The notes: generated by a model not told the origin, from the sequence alone. Positions 23,883 to 34,037 are shown, numbered from the stretch's first letter. The stretch is DNA of 64,000 bases from Sabellastarte sp. h YS-2021 (GCA_964017235.1 OZ024936.1:94338537-94402536); one strand, 5' to 3'. Made by a program: numbers and translations.

Positions 23883-23892
23883 TCCAGGTAAT
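23883..23892 (+). promoter_or_regulatory. Candidate leader splice donor
   Basis: CCAG|GTAATC, with the intron beginning at 23887, sits between the primer site and the first ORF, where retroviral leaders carry their donor. It could pair with the acceptor before env (29930), and perhaps with TTTTAG before gag (24363). Confidence 0.45.
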
Positions 23893-24071
23893 CTGAGACA
23901 CATTTAAATATTAAAAACAAATATGAAATAAAGACATTTGGATATGTTTATGGAAATTTGGGTACTTTTACTGCTGTTTGAGTGATCACGAGGGCTAAGT
24001 CGTAATATTTTCAAGAACATTCATGTGAGAAAAAAAAAAAAAATTTTGCCCACTTTTATCTGACAATAATA

Positions 24072-24314
24072 ATGTCAAAAATAGTATCATCTACAACATT
24101 TCCATACTCAAAATCAGATGAAGATCTTCTGCGTTTGACCAGTGAAGGATCACACGCACTTTACCACCTTGGCAATAATGTAATTTCTACCACATCCTGG
24201 ACATACAATTGTGTGCATTGCAAGTTCCTTCATTCTAATAGGAAAATTATGATGAGTCATGTGATCAAATCTCACAAAAATATTGTACCTGCTTATGGAG
24301 TAGATATTGAGTAA
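24072..24314 (+). CDS. Small C2H2 zinc-finger accessory protein upstream of gag
   Basis: 80 codons, ATG in context AATAATGTC. The C-terminal half carries one C2H2 finger: CVHC, 12 residues, H, 4 residues, H (about residues 47-68). Just before it is the phrase HALYHLGNNVISTTSWTYN. The diverged element at 43.4-50.3 kb encodes a matching protein in the same position (HALIPLDN, ISTTTWTYQCVYCKF, same C-x2-C-x12-H-x4-H spacing). Selection has therefore preserved it, which argues against a chance frame. Role unknown: nucleic-acid binding, packaging or regulation of the LTR are possible. Because it precedes gag on the genomic RNA, gag may be made from a spliced RNA that removes it (acceptor-like TTTTAG at 24358-24363). 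I know of no standard Gypsy gene here. Confidence 0.8.
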   Translation: MSKIVSSTTFPYSKSDEDLLRLTSEGSHALYHLGNNVISTTSWTYNCVHCKFLHSNRKIMMSHVIKSHKNIVPAYGVDIE

Positions 24315-24448
24315 CAAAAAAAAAAGGGGGAATATTACATAACTAAATAAACAAAACTTTTAGGAGCAAACTGGATCCACCAAAGAAAATTGTTAAATCA
24401 GCCAGTGGAAAACTTACATCGCAAAAGGGTTATATACTAAGGTCAGAC

Positions 24449-25531
24449 ATGGCTAATTTGGACGCTTTGGTTCAAAATATTGATCAGCTGAGAACCCAGG
24501 TTCAAGGGCTTATACACCAAAATGACCAGCAAGGTGCTGCCCAGGAACAAAATAGGATAAGAATACAACAAGCTATACAGCAACGGGGAAACCAAGCTGA
24601 AGCATCCTCATTGAGGCCAGCTTCATTTAAAGGGCTTGCCAGTGAAGATGCAGATCGCTGGATGAAACGGTTTTTAAGCTATTCAGAATTTTGCAACATG
24701 GATGACCAGAGAAAAGCCAGGATATTTCGTTTGATGGTGGAACAAGCTGCAGAGGTTTGGTATAACAGCCTACCGGAGGCTGTGAGGGGAAATTGGCAAC
24801 AACTGCAGGAGGCCTTTAACCAAAAGTATATTAATGCAAATAACCTTCATTGGTTGAAGGAACAAGGATTATTTGCCAGAGTTCAGGGACGTGAAGAGAG
24901 TGTTGAATCCTACATTACTGATGTCAGACAGAGGTGTAGCCAGTTACAAAAAGGTGAAGCAGAGACTAGGTCAATCATTCTCAGAGGTCTTTTGCCAGGG
25001 ATTAAGGCCTTTGTGATTGGTCAACAACCAGCAGACCTGGAAGAAGTCGAGCTGAAGGCAAAATTGGCGGAAAGCATAGAGAACTTGAAGCCAAAGGACG
25101 CCAGTTCAGACCGGGTAAATCTGATGCAAGACACATACAACAAGAGTTTGGGTGACTTGTCTAAGGCCATAAACAACCTAGAAGGTATGGTTCGACAACA
25201 AGGAAGGGATGTCCAGTTCATGAAAGTTAATATGAGAAGCCAACCATTTCAGGGGAGAAGTCCACAAGGACAGAATCCAGTGGTGAGAGGGAATTTTCGC
25301 TCCTACTGTCAAAGGTGCCATAGGTCTGGCCACACAACTGTTAACTGCATTAGGAGGCCTCAGCCATCTGATGCTATATGCTACCAGTGTAACAGAAGGG
25401 GACATTTGAAGAGTGACTGCCCACAACTAAAACAGAGACAATTTAATCAGTGGAATGGAGCAAAACGGCAATCTTTAAACTACCAAAACGCGTCTCAGAA
25501 TGGGGCTGTGACGCAGCCAAGAAGAATGTAA
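24449..25531 (+). CDS. gag: Gag polyprotein
   Basis: 360 residues starting MANLDALVQNIDQL. An N-terminal coiled-coil-like Gln-rich stretch is followed by the retrotransposon-gag core (DRWMKRFLSYSEFCN, EVWYNSLPEAVRGNW, QLQEAFNQKYI, about residues 70-180). A second helical region comes next, then two CCHC zinc knuckles (CQRCHRSGHTTVNC and CYQCNRRGHLKSDC, about residues 288-325) for RNA binding and packaging. It overlaps pol by about 50 bases. The stop TAA at 25529-25531 terminates most ribosomes; a fraction shift back at 25474. It builds the particle shell. Closest visible relative is the gag remnant at 44.5 kb, roughly 60% identical over the core by eye. Confidence 0.95.
   Translation: MANLDALVQNIDQLRTQVQGLIHQNDQQGAAQEQNRIRIQQAIQQRGNQAEASSLRPASFKGLASEDADRWMKRFLSYSEFCNMDDQRKARIFRLMVEQAAEVWYNSLPEAVRGNWQQLQEAFNQKYINANNLHWLKEQGLFARVQGREESVESYITDVRQRCSQLQKGEAETRSIILRGLLPGIKAFVIGQQPADLEEVELKAKLAESIENLKPKDASSDRVNLMQDTYNKSLGDLSKAINNLEGMVRQQGRDVQFMKVNMRSQPFQGRSPQGQNPVVRGNFRSYCQRCHRSGHTTVNCIRRPQPSDAICYQCNRRGHLKSDCPQLKQRQFNQWNGAKRQSLNYQNASQNGAVTQPRRM
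25474..25518 (+). promoter_or_regulatory. -1 ribosomal frameshift signal between gag and pol
   Basis: The heptamer TTTAAAC (25474-25480) lies in the gag frame as T TTA AAC, the canonical X XXY YYZ slippery form. A slip by -1 enters exactly the pol frame at 25480. Nine bases downstream, GCGTC (25490-25494) can pair with GACGC (25510-25514). Overlapping it, GGCTG (25504-25508) can pair with CAGCC (25514-25518). Either could be the stimulatory structure. Confidence 0.85.
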
Positions 25532-28500
25532 GTGTGGAAACCAACCCCAGCCAAGTAAATTATTTGGGACATGATGACAAGTGTTTGTTTAGTAAGGAGA
25601 ACATTACAACTGAGAAAGGATTGTCCTTTATGAAGATTTATTATGAGGAAGTTCCGCTGTATGCACTTATTGATTCTGGATCAACCATTTCTCTGGCTGG
25701 ACCAAAACTTTTTCAACAATTCCCATCTTTGAGACAGTTATTAAAACCTTATGACTGTGAAGCCTTAACTGTTTGTAATTCAACATTTAAGTTTGCTGGA
25801 CAGTTAACTTTTGCCTTCTCAATAGGCCAAAATAATTTCTGGGTTTGTTTAAAATATGTGGAGACAATGCCATATTCTGTGTTACTTGGAGCTGACTTTT
25901 TGAAATCTACTGGGATTAATGTTGATTTTGGAAGTGGAATAGTTACAATTCCAGATGTCTTGGAAATATCTGCACAACAAACACAAACCTTAGAGCCAAA
26001 ACAAAGAAGCATACTTTATGGCACTTTACCACAAAAACCCTGTGTTGATGTATTAGGACTGATAGTTCCTTGTGTCAGTTCAGAGCTAAATGGAGTTGAA
26101 CCTGGCAGTACAGTGGTACAGGTGACCAGTCAGAACTGCCTAGTACCAGTTTGTTTAGTGAATAACACTGAAGTACCTTGTATTATAGAAAAAGGAGATA
26201 ATATAGCAAGTGTACAGTTATTGAAAGGAGGTGACAGTATTTGTGAGACAGTTCTCAGTGTCAAAAATATTGACTCTGGTGCCAATAAACAAGTGACTAA
26301 TGAATTTGTTGACAGACAACAATTTGATGATCAGTTTATGTTGGATAAAACTGTTCTCACACCAGTCGAAGTTGAGGATTTGCAGCATGTACTTTGGGAA
26401 TATGCTGACCTTTTTCAAATGCCAGGACAAGGTCTGGGTCACACAAATGTATTGAAACATACAATTAGACTAATGCCTGGGAGTAAGATTATCAAAACTG
26501 CTCCTTACAGGTGCAACCCAAAGGTGAGAGAAGAAATTTCAAAACAAGTCCAAGATATGTTAGATCAAGGGATTATTAGACCTTCAGAGAGTCCGTATGC
26601 ATCACCTGTTGTCATGGTAACAAAGCAGGATGGTACTCTTCGTTTCTGTGTTGATTTTCGCAAATTAAATGCTCAGACTATAGCAGATTGTCATCCCATA
26701 GGACGCATTGATGATTCTCTAGATTCACTTGGAAATGCTAGAGCAAAGTACTTTTCCAAAGTTGACCTGCTGAGTGGTTTCTGGCAAATGGAGCTAGACG
26801 AAGACTCTAAACACTTGACAGCTTTCTGTTGTCATGAAGGACTATATGAATTTGAGAGGTTACCTTTTGGCATGAAAAATTCACCTTCAAGTTTTGCTAG
26901 ACTGATGCAGGAAGTTTTGAGAGGTCTAGTTTGGAAGGTCTGTCTCGTTTTTATAGATGATGTGATCATTTTCTCAGACACTTTCCAACAACACTTAGAG
27001 AATCTTAAATTGGTGTTTGATAGATTCAGAGCTGCTAATCTTAAATTAAAGCCAAAAAAGTGTGAGTTTGGGAAGAGCAAAATTCAGTTCTTAGGACACT
27101 TAGTTAGTGAAGAAGGAGTTGAACCACTGCCTGACACATGCAAAGCTGTACAGAACTTTCCACGACCCACAAATGTGAAGCAAGTGAGGTCATTCTTGGG
27201 ACTTAGTGGATTTTATAGGAAATACATTGAGCACTATAGTAAGATTGCAACACCTTTGACAAATCTTACTAAGAAAAATGTGCCTTTTCAATGGGATGAA
27301 TCATGCCAAACTGCCTTTGAACTGTTAAAAAGTGCACTTTCTTCGCCACCCATACTTGCCTATCCAAGGTACCAAGAACCATTCATTTTGACAACCGATG
27401 CAAGTAGTGATTCAGCTGGGATGGTTCTTAGTCAAGTTCAAGATAGCAAGGAAAGAGTAATCGCTTATGGTGCAAAAAAGTTCACAAGAGCTGAGATGAA
27501 CTATGGTATTTCAGAGAAAGAAGCTCTTGCTGTTATATTGGCTGTACGACACTTTGAGCCATATCTTAAGGGCACAACCTTTAAGCTGATAACGGATCAA
27601 TCAGCTTTGAAATGGATGTTTGGACAAAAGACTGTTAGTGGTAGAATAGCCCGTTGGATAGCTTACATGCAACAGTTTAATTACACTGTAGAGCATAAAG
27701 CTGGCAAATCCCTAGGAAATGCAGATGGTCTTAGTCGACAGGGACAAGGTGATCTTAGGACCACAGAGGACCTTGATAACATCACAGATGACATATTGCC
27801 ACCCGCTATCAACAATGTTGTTGAGGAGGAGGACAAGCAGGAAGTTGAAACTTCATTGAAGCTAGATGTAGAGTTACCAGAAGAAGACCAGGATCTGAAG
27901 ATGACTGCAAAAACCTCAAATCCATGGATAAACAGGCCCAAAGCACCAGCAGATGTAAGACCAAGTCTAACAGCAAAATCTCTAAGGAAGATGCAACTTG
28001 CAGATAAAAATATATCTCCCATTATTAGGTACTTAGAAGAAGACATTGTGCCGACAAATGTGAGAGATGCAAAGAGACTAGTTGCAATTTCACAGAATTA
28101 TGAAATCATTGATGGAGTGCTTTACCATATGTGGTATCCAGAAGGACTTGGGAAAAACGACCGAATAATAATTCAGTTAATAATTCCAAGGGCCTTGGTC
28201 CATGAAGTGCTCACAGCTGTGCATGGTGACCCATCAGGAGGCCACTATGGAATCAGGAAAACATATCACACAGCAAAGTTGGATTATTATTGGCGTGGAA
28301 TGTTTAGAGATGTACAAAATTGGGTGTTATCTTGTCATCACTGCTGTTCATCCAAGAAGCCTACAAAGCCATACAGATCACCATTGGAACCATTACCACC
28401 TTTTAGAGTGGGCAATGTTTGGGCAGTTGATATATTAGGACCTTTGAAAGAATCATATTCTGGAGCTAAGTACTTGATAGTTTTCATGGAATATGCAACC

Positions 28501-29844
28501 AAGTATGCAGAGTGTTTTCCAGTCATGGAAATAAAATCTCACATCATTGCAAGACACTTTGTGGATGAAATTGTGTACAGGTATGGTGCGCCAACCCACC
28601 TCTTGAGTGACATGGGCACTCCTTTGATTTCACAAGTTTTCAATGAAGCTGCACTGATGATGGGAACTAAGAGACTAGTGACCACTCCTTTTAGGCCAAG
28701 TACAGATGGTATGGTTGAGCGTTTTAACTACTCTATTGCAAAACAGCTCTCTGCATATGTTGACTCAGCTGGAAAGGATTGGTGTAAAATGATTCGAGGA
28801 ATGGTTTTCTCATACAATGTCAGTGTTTCAGTAGAGAGCACACACTATCAGCCATTCTATTTGATGTTTGGGCGAACTCCAAGGAGTCCAATAAGTGTGG
28901 CTTTGCCCGAAGTACCCGATGTACCAGGTGAAGTAAACAGACACTTTGTAAGTGATCTTGTCACAGGCCTTCATCATGCACATGAAATTGCCCAATCAAA
29001 CATGAAGTATCATAAGGAGAAAATGAAGGAGCAATATGATAAGAAGGCTTACATAAAAGAATATGAAGTTGGACAGAGAGTCTGGGTATACTTCCCTGCA
29101 GTAAAAGTGGGAGAAAACAAAAAGCTGAAGAAGCCTTTCAGTGGACCATATATAATTACAGAGAAAGTTAGTAATAAAAACTTTCGACTAGTCAGGGGTC
29201 ATGATCTGAAACCATTACGTAATAAAGTACACATTGATCGCCTACGACCCTATATTGACCGTACAGTAGTGCCTCCAGTAGATGAAGAACTACGCCAAAT
29301 TTTAGCTGAAGAAGATGAGCTAGATGAATTGGTAGAAGAGGACCAGGAACTAGTAGATATTGATGAAGCTGAGATAGAACAGGGAAATATAGGTGAGGCA
29401 GTCAATCAGGAAAATGCAGAAGTTTTAGAACCTATGAATGAAGAAACTGAGAATCAAGATGATACCAGTGATCCAACCCATGACCAAGGGCAAAACCTGA
29501 ATGATGTTCAGTCTGAAGAAGCATTAGATGACACTAGGGTGACTGATGAAGTAGTACCACCACTAAGACGTTCAACCCGGAAAAGGAAGTTGAGGTTTCC
29601 CAACATAACTAAGCTGAACAGTATACCAGAGGAGGACTTAGAAGAACAGTATGAGGTCAGCCGTATAATTAAGGGGAGATATTCAAAGTCAGGAGAGCCT
29701 GAGTATCTCATTGAGTGGGCAAACTACCCAAAGGAATCCCGCTCGTATGAACCATGGAGCAATTTAAGTGAGACAGTGAAGCAGTATATAAAGACACATG
29801 ATATCCCAATGGTGGGAAAGCCACCTAACACTTTCACAGTTTAA
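25480..29844 (+). CDS. pol: Pol polyprotein: protease, RT, RNase H, integrase, chromodomain
   Basis: Continuous open frame; residue numbers are counted from 25450 (ten codons before the slip). Aspartic protease with YALIDSGST (DSG at 75-77). RT with KVDLLSGFWQ (439) and the catalytic FIDD (501-504). RNase H with TTDASS (D650), a conserved E690 region and ITDQSALKW (D716). Integrase zinc site H925, H932, C962, C965, then D994 (AVDILGP), D1054 (LLSDMGT) and E1090 (DGMVERF). GPY/F-like module KPFSGPYII (1228-1236). An acidic linker and a basic RRSTRKRK are followed by a chromodomain (YEVSRIIKGRY, EYLIEWANYP, YEPWSNL, about 1401-1447). Length is normal for a chromovirus-type pol. The chromodomain would direct integration to modified histone tails. 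No lesion seen. Confidence 0.96.
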   Translation, partial: LPKRVSEWGCDAAKKNVSVETNPSQVNYLGHDDKCLFSKENITTEKGLSFMKIYYEEVPLYALIDSGSTISLAGPKLFQQFPSLRQLLKPYDCEALTVCNSTFKFAGQLTFAFSIGQNNFWVCLKYVETMPYSVLLGADFLKSTGINVDFGSGIVTIPDVLEISAQQTQTLEPKQRSILYGTLPQKPCVDVLGLIVPCVSSELNGVEPGSTVVQVTSQNCLVPVCLVNNTEVPCIIEKGDNIASVQLLKGGDSICETVLSVKNIDSGANKQVTNEFVDRQQFDDQFMLDKTVLTPVEVEDLQHVLWEYADLFQMPGQGLGHTNVLKHTIRLMPGSKIIKTAPYRCNPKVREEISKQVQDMLDQGIIRPSESPYASPVVMVTKQDGTLRFCVDFRKLNAQTIADCHPIGRIDDSLDSLGNARAKYFSKVDLLSGFWQMELDEDSKHLTAFCCHEGLYEFERLPFGMKNSPSSFARLMQEVLRGLVWKVCLVFIDDVIIFSDTFQQHLENLKLVFDRFRAANLKLKPKKCEFGKSKIQFLGHLVSEEGVEPLPDTCKAVQNFPRPTNVKQVRSFLGLSGFYRKYIEHYSKIATPLTNLTKKNVPFQWDESCQTAFELLKSALSSPPILAYPRYQEPFILTTDASSDSAGMVLSQVQDSKERVIAYGAKKFTRAEMNYGISEKEALAVILAVRHFEPYLKGTTFKLITDQSALKWMFGQKTVSGRIARWIAYMQQFNYTVEHKAGKSLGNADGLSRQGQGDLRTTEDLDNITDDILPPAINNVVEEEDKQEVETSLKLDVELPEEDQDLKMTAKTSNPWINRPKAPADVRPSLTAKSLRKMQLADKNISPIIRYLEEDIVPTNVRDAKRLVAISQNYEIIDGVLYHMWYPEGLGKNDRIIIQLIIPRALVHEVLTAVHGDPSGGHYGIRKTYHTAKLDYYWRGMFRDVQNWVLSCHHCCSSKKPTKPYRSPLEPLPPFRVGNVWAVDILGPLKESYSGAKYLIVFMEYATKYAECFPVMEIKSHIIARHFVDEIVYRYGAPTHLLSDMGTPLISQVFNEAALMMGTKRLVTTPFRPSTDGMVERFNYSIAKQLSAYVDSAGKDWCKMIRGMVFSYNVSVSVESTHYQPFYLMFGRTPRSPISVALPEVPDVPGEVNRHFVSDLVTGLHHAHEIAQSNMKYHKEKMKEQYDKKAYIKEYEVGQRVWVYFPAVKVGENKKLKKPFSGPYIITEKVSNKNFRLVRGHDLKPLRNKVHIDRLRPYIDRTVVPPVDEELRQILAEEDELDELVEEDQELVDIDEAEIEQGNIGEAVNQENAEVLEPMNEETENQDDTSDPTHDQGQNLNDVQSEEALDDTRVTDEVVPPLRRSTRKRKLRFPNITKLNSIPEEDLEEQYEVSRIIKGRYSKSGEPEYLIEWANYPKESRSYEPWSNLSETVKQYIKTHDIPMVGKPPNTFTV

Positions 29845-29914
29845 TGTCCCATTAGAAAGTAATGAAGCTATCTTGATACAGTTCATATTGTGTGTTAAAC
29901 AAGAAATAATATGC

Positions 29915-29931
29915 TTTATTTCTCTTGTAGA
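29915..29931 (+). promoter_or_regulatory. Splice acceptor for env mRNA
   Basis: TTTATTTCTCTTGTAG, with AG at 29929-29930, is a strong pyrimidine tract and acceptor. It lies 58 bases before the env ATG, in the short gap after pol. A leader donor at 23887 would make a subgenomic env message, as in errantiviruses and retroviruses. Confidence 0.65.
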
Positions 29932-29988
29932 GAGATGAAGCAACTGCCAGCTGTTTGAAGAATTAGTGCATTTGAATACACAAGAATC

Positions 29989-32610
29989 ATGACAGCCATA
30001 ATGTGGAGTAGGCTGGCCACCTTCTTCTTTGGCTTCAACTTGATTCTAGGAGGATATTCAGATGATTTAGGACTTCCGGAAGTCGTTGTTAAGGAACATC
30101 TAGGAACTGTATTCAGAAGAGTTGCAATGTTGGATAACTCTATCTCTTATTGGGGACATACAATTGTAGTTCCATTACCAGATTTTTCTGCTCTGAGCGG
30201 TTATAGTTCATTTTGCACAGAGAAGTCTTATCCTGGACAGGAGGACTTTGTCATAGAGCTGTGCCGTAATTATGGAGATACATTGGGGATATATGATTCA
30301 GTCAGAAAATTATTGAGAAAAGACTTGAATGAAAAAATAAATATTATGAATGGATTAATACCAGCTGGCAAAGTGATAAAACAAGCAGACAGTTTAAATG
30401 GACAAAGGCGTAATAAGAGGTCCCCATTGGATTTTATTGGAACTGTATCTAAAAACCTGTTCGGGACGGCAACTGTGAAAGATGTTGAAACACTAAAATC
30501 TCATATAATTGCTCTAGAAACTAACCCTGAATCATTTAAAGGATTTAGAAAATTTCAAAAACAATTATCTTCATTGGAAGTGGAAGCTCATGAGAATTTC
30601 AAACTTTTACAGGATGGTGTTAATAAAAACAAAATGTTGATAAATGAAAGTTTTCATGAAATGGATAGACTGCAGTACTATTGGTCTCAAGAAATGGAGG
30701 ATGTGAATGCTAATGTGAAAGCATTGGGTCAAGTGTCCACGATTATGCACTCTATAAATGCTCATGAAGTGTCCACAATGTTACTGATGATAACTGAAAT
30801 GGATAAACTCATAAACAGTTACAATGTTTTGCTAAAAGGATACCTGCCATTGGATTTAATTCCACCAGCCAGGATACAAACTATTCTGAGGAATATTACT
30901 GACTACTTAAGACTTAATCACCCCACATTCAAAATTTTACACACAAATCCAACAACATATTATCACACACACAGTATAAGCTTTGCTAGAACAAACCACA
31001 ATATATACATCAAGTTAAACATTCCAATCTCAAGCACTAATTTACTTTTCAATATATATAAACTTGAAAGTATACCAGTGGTAGCAGGGAATAGGAACCA
31101 ATCATTCACATATATAAGTGACTTACCACCTTATTTTGGAGTTACCACTGACAATAACTTTTATACTGAGATAGATGAAGTTACTTTCCAAGCCTGCCCT
31201 GGCACCTTTTTGAAAAGATGTCAGAGCACTCTTAAAATCTCAGAAAGTTCTCAGCCAAGTTGTGCTAGTGCTTTATTCACAAATGATCTGGGAAAAATCT
31301 ATGATATCTGCAAAATTATTCTGGACCCAAATCCAGATCCAAAACAGAGTTATTTCATTGATCTAAATGATGACAAAGTATTGATTAGTACTCTAGATAC
31401 TAATTGGGTTGAGACATGTGAATCAATACCTCCAAGAATTTTTGAGGGGTGCACAAATTGTGTTGTAATTCGTAAGTGTTCCTGTAGTCTGAAAGCAAAT
31501 TCCTTCTTTTTACCACCAAGCATTCAAAGTTGTTCTTACCCAGGGTTTCAGAACCAAAAACAGGTTCCAAATATTTTAGCCATATGGAGTTACTTTAAGT
31601 CGGTTGATAATGAAGCAGATTTAGTGTCTAATATGTCTATTTTAGATAATGATCATTTTAGTCTTCCTAAAATCACCTTAACAAGAGCAAAACTTGGACC
31701 AAAACTCACTCTGATAAATCATGAAACAACTGTACTTGATTTGAAGAAAACTTTAAGTGCTATTAATAACAATAAGACTTTATATGCAACTCCCTTTGAT
31801 GCTTTCTTTGGACAGACTCTGGAAAGTTTGAATGAACCAAGTCTTACTAATACTATCTTGAATTCCATTTCACTTTATGTAATTCCAATCATACTAGCAC
31901 TTGAGTTTGCACTTATACTTAAGTTGTATAAAACTCAGGTTATACTTAAGAGAACACTCACTCATAGAGTAGCTGAGTACATGACCCTTGCAACACTTGC
32001 TCCCAAAACTGCAGAAGCTTTACCTTTGTTTGACCTAAACCATACTTTAGAAATAGAGAAAGAGCTACTTTATTTGTTCCTTGTGGTATTGGCCATTGCC
32101 AGTATTTCCATAATAATTCACTTCATACTTTTTTGTATTAGGACCTGCATTCAGCAGCATTCCAAGTTAGTTCCAAATGATCAAGAAACCATAATTAAGG
32201 CTACCTTAACAGATTTGAACAGTTCTTTGGAAATTTGTGTTAAGAAAGTACCAGTTCCAAGCTCCCAATTGTCTATTGAAGTGACACCTGAATTAATCAA
32301 TACACCCAAGTTGTTTCACCAATGTGTAATATTTCCACACATTAAGTTTGAATGGGATTTCATAAAGTTAACCCTAACTGAACCTGTTGCTACTATTGAG
32401 TTACCTGGTGAATTTTTAATTTCACCAATATATGCTTTAAAGTATTGGAAGATGAAGGGGCATGCCTTTATTTTTAGAATTACAATTCAAACAGGTGATC
32501 AAGTACAAACCATATTATCTCAGAAAATGGACCCTTTTGGAATGCAAGCTCAATACATTCCACTACAACAAATGAGTCCATTACCCCAAAATCAATCAAC
32601 ACCAGTTTAA
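29989..32610 (+). CDS. env: Envelope protein, baculovirus F-like fusion protein
   Basis: 873 residues, ATG in context ATCATGACA. A hydrophobic signal peptide (about 5-21) is followed by an N-terminal subunit to a furin-type site RRNKR|S (140-145). The next segment, PLDFIGTVSKNLFGTATVKD, has the position and look of the fusion peptide of Baculo_F proteins. A long helical region (about 163-280) follows, then a Cys-rich ectodomain (about 395-520). There are two hydrophobic segments (about 624-646 and 692-716) and a C-terminal part of about 155 residues. Such proteins mediate membrane fusion and cell entry in errantiviruses. The second hydrophobic segment and the long tail are not typical, since F proteins usually have one anchor and a short tail. 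The reading frame is intact. Whether it is made or works is unknown. Confidence 0.9.
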   Translation: MTAIMWSRLATFFFGFNLILGGYSDDLGLPEVVVKEHLGTVFRRVAMLDNSISYWGHTIVVPLPDFSALSGYSSFCTEKSYPGQEDFVIELCRNYGDTLGIYDSVRKLLRKDLNEKINIMNGLIPAGKVIKQADSLNGQRRNKRSPLDFIGTVSKNLFGTATVKDVETLKSHIIALETNPESFKGFRKFQKQLSSLEVEAHENFKLLQDGVNKNKMLINESFHEMDRLQYYWSQEMEDVNANVKALGQVSTIMHSINAHEVSTMLLMITEMDKLINSYNVLLKGYLPLDLIPPARIQTILRNITDYLRLNHPTFKILHTNPTTYYHTHSISFARTNHNIYIKLNIPISSTNLLFNIYKLESIPVVAGNRNQSFTYISDLPPYFGVTTDNNFYTEIDEVTFQACPGTFLKRCQSTLKISESSQPSCASALFTNDLGKIYDICKIILDPNPDPKQSYFIDLNDDKVLISTLDTNWVETCESIPPRIFEGCTNCVVIRKCSCSLKANSFFLPPSIQSCSYPGFQNQKQVPNILAIWSYFKSVDNEADLVSNMSILDNDHFSLPKITLTRAKLGPKLTLINHETTVLDLKKTLSAINNNKTLYATPFDAFFGQTLESLNEPSLTNTILNSISLYVIPIILALEFALILKLYKTQVILKRTLTHRVAEYMTLATLAPKTAEALPLFDLNHTLEIEKELLYLFLVVLAIASISIIIHFILFCIRTCIQQHSKLVPNDQETIIKATLTDLNSSLEICVKKVPVPSSQLSIEVTPELINTPKLFHQCVIFPHIKFEWDFIKLTLTEPVATIELPGEFLISPIYALKYWKMKGHAFIFRITIQTGDQVQTILSQKMDPFGMQAQYIPLQQMSPLPQNQSTPV

Positions 32611-32613
32611 AAA

Positions 32614-34037
32614 AGGGTTTGCTATTTTACAATATTCCCACCCCACTTATATAGCTCAAGTAGACATGTTAATAAACTAATTTACCAACCCAATTTGGAA
32701 AACCACCCTTTAATGACTATCCATTGTAAATGGTCTTCCTCAGCAGGAAGTGTCCCCATTCAAGTGTCTTCCCCCTCCTCTCCAAACCCCATTGACCAGC
32801 TGTGGACATATTTCTGTCAAGCTGTCATCACATGTTCCCGACCAATAGAAAACATTGTTATAACAGAAACTGGATGTTGGTCAATACAATTAAATAGGGT
32901 CAATATATTTCACACTGCAGTCAAATCAATACTGTGTCAACTACCTTGTGTCACTCATTAGGACATTCCTCCAGTCACATAAGCTGTTCTAGCACTAATT
33001 CAGATGGTACCATTGGGACACATTTAATTTAATTTACTTTAACGATTTCTTACAAATCCCAACAACACATATTGTTGCTTATTTCTTCTCTCTATGGTGT
33101 TTACCCAAGCTGTCATTGACTGGAAGGAAAGCAATTACTGTGACGGACAAAAGAGGAACTTTATATTGCTACACTACGGTGATCAATGAAAAGGACCCAA
33201 GATGTCATTACCAGCATCACTATGACTAAATAGGTTGCTGTGCTCACTTCTTTATTGATTATCAGGGACTTTGCAAATTAATCAGCTCTGCATGGTGATT
33301 GACAGAAGTAGCCATCACAAAAACAATAAACATAGATAGCGTTTTTCTTTTGAGGATATGCATTTATACACAACTAAATCTTTTGCCTCTAGAAACACTA
33401 ACTTATTTTGTGAAAGTGTTTAATACAATGACATTTACATTATACAACAACTGTCTGGAAATACTGGGATATCTTATCAAGACATGATGAGTGTTGTTTC
33501 ATTATGACAATTAACTATTTTGTGGACTGTGTATTTTTCTCAGATAGTCATGTAATTAATGTATTATGCATTTATTTGAGAATGTCAAGTCTGACACTGT
33601 ATCTATTTTGGTATGTCATTTATGACATCGGTTAATTAACATGCTTTTGGTTATATTACTTGTGTGTTCAGTTTCAATTCTAATAGACTGCATTTATTTG
33701 GGTGTGTCTTTTGACACCGGATAGGGTAGTGAACTATCTAACCAATATACAAATATAGGGTAGTCAATTATTTAATCCATATAGAGGGTAGTGAATTATT
33801 TACTCCATTTATGTTGTGATGCCATATTATCAGATCAAAGAGGGCGACACCCTGTCTTTCGTTAAGAGTCAAGGGGCTGGTCCCCGCAGGGTAGGACTGT
33901 GGTTTGGGTATTTTACAGTTTGGGCATTATGTTGTCTTTAATTCATTCTTTTTACTGTTCTTGATGTTGTTGCAAACAAAAACTTAGTATCCAATCCCTC
34001 AAAAGCTGAGGACAGCTTTTCTGTGTGCCCAGGGTAT
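32614..34037. other. Untranslated region between env and 3' LTR
   Basis: 1.4 kb without a convincing gene. Three imperfect tandem words of the GGGTAGTGAATTATTTA type occur at 33724-33808. A weak 80-codon frame at 32713-32961 has no recognisable motif. Confidence 0.6.

Noticed and set aside
32713..32961. Small gene after env
   Set aside because: No motif, weak start context, and no counterpart seen in the second element.
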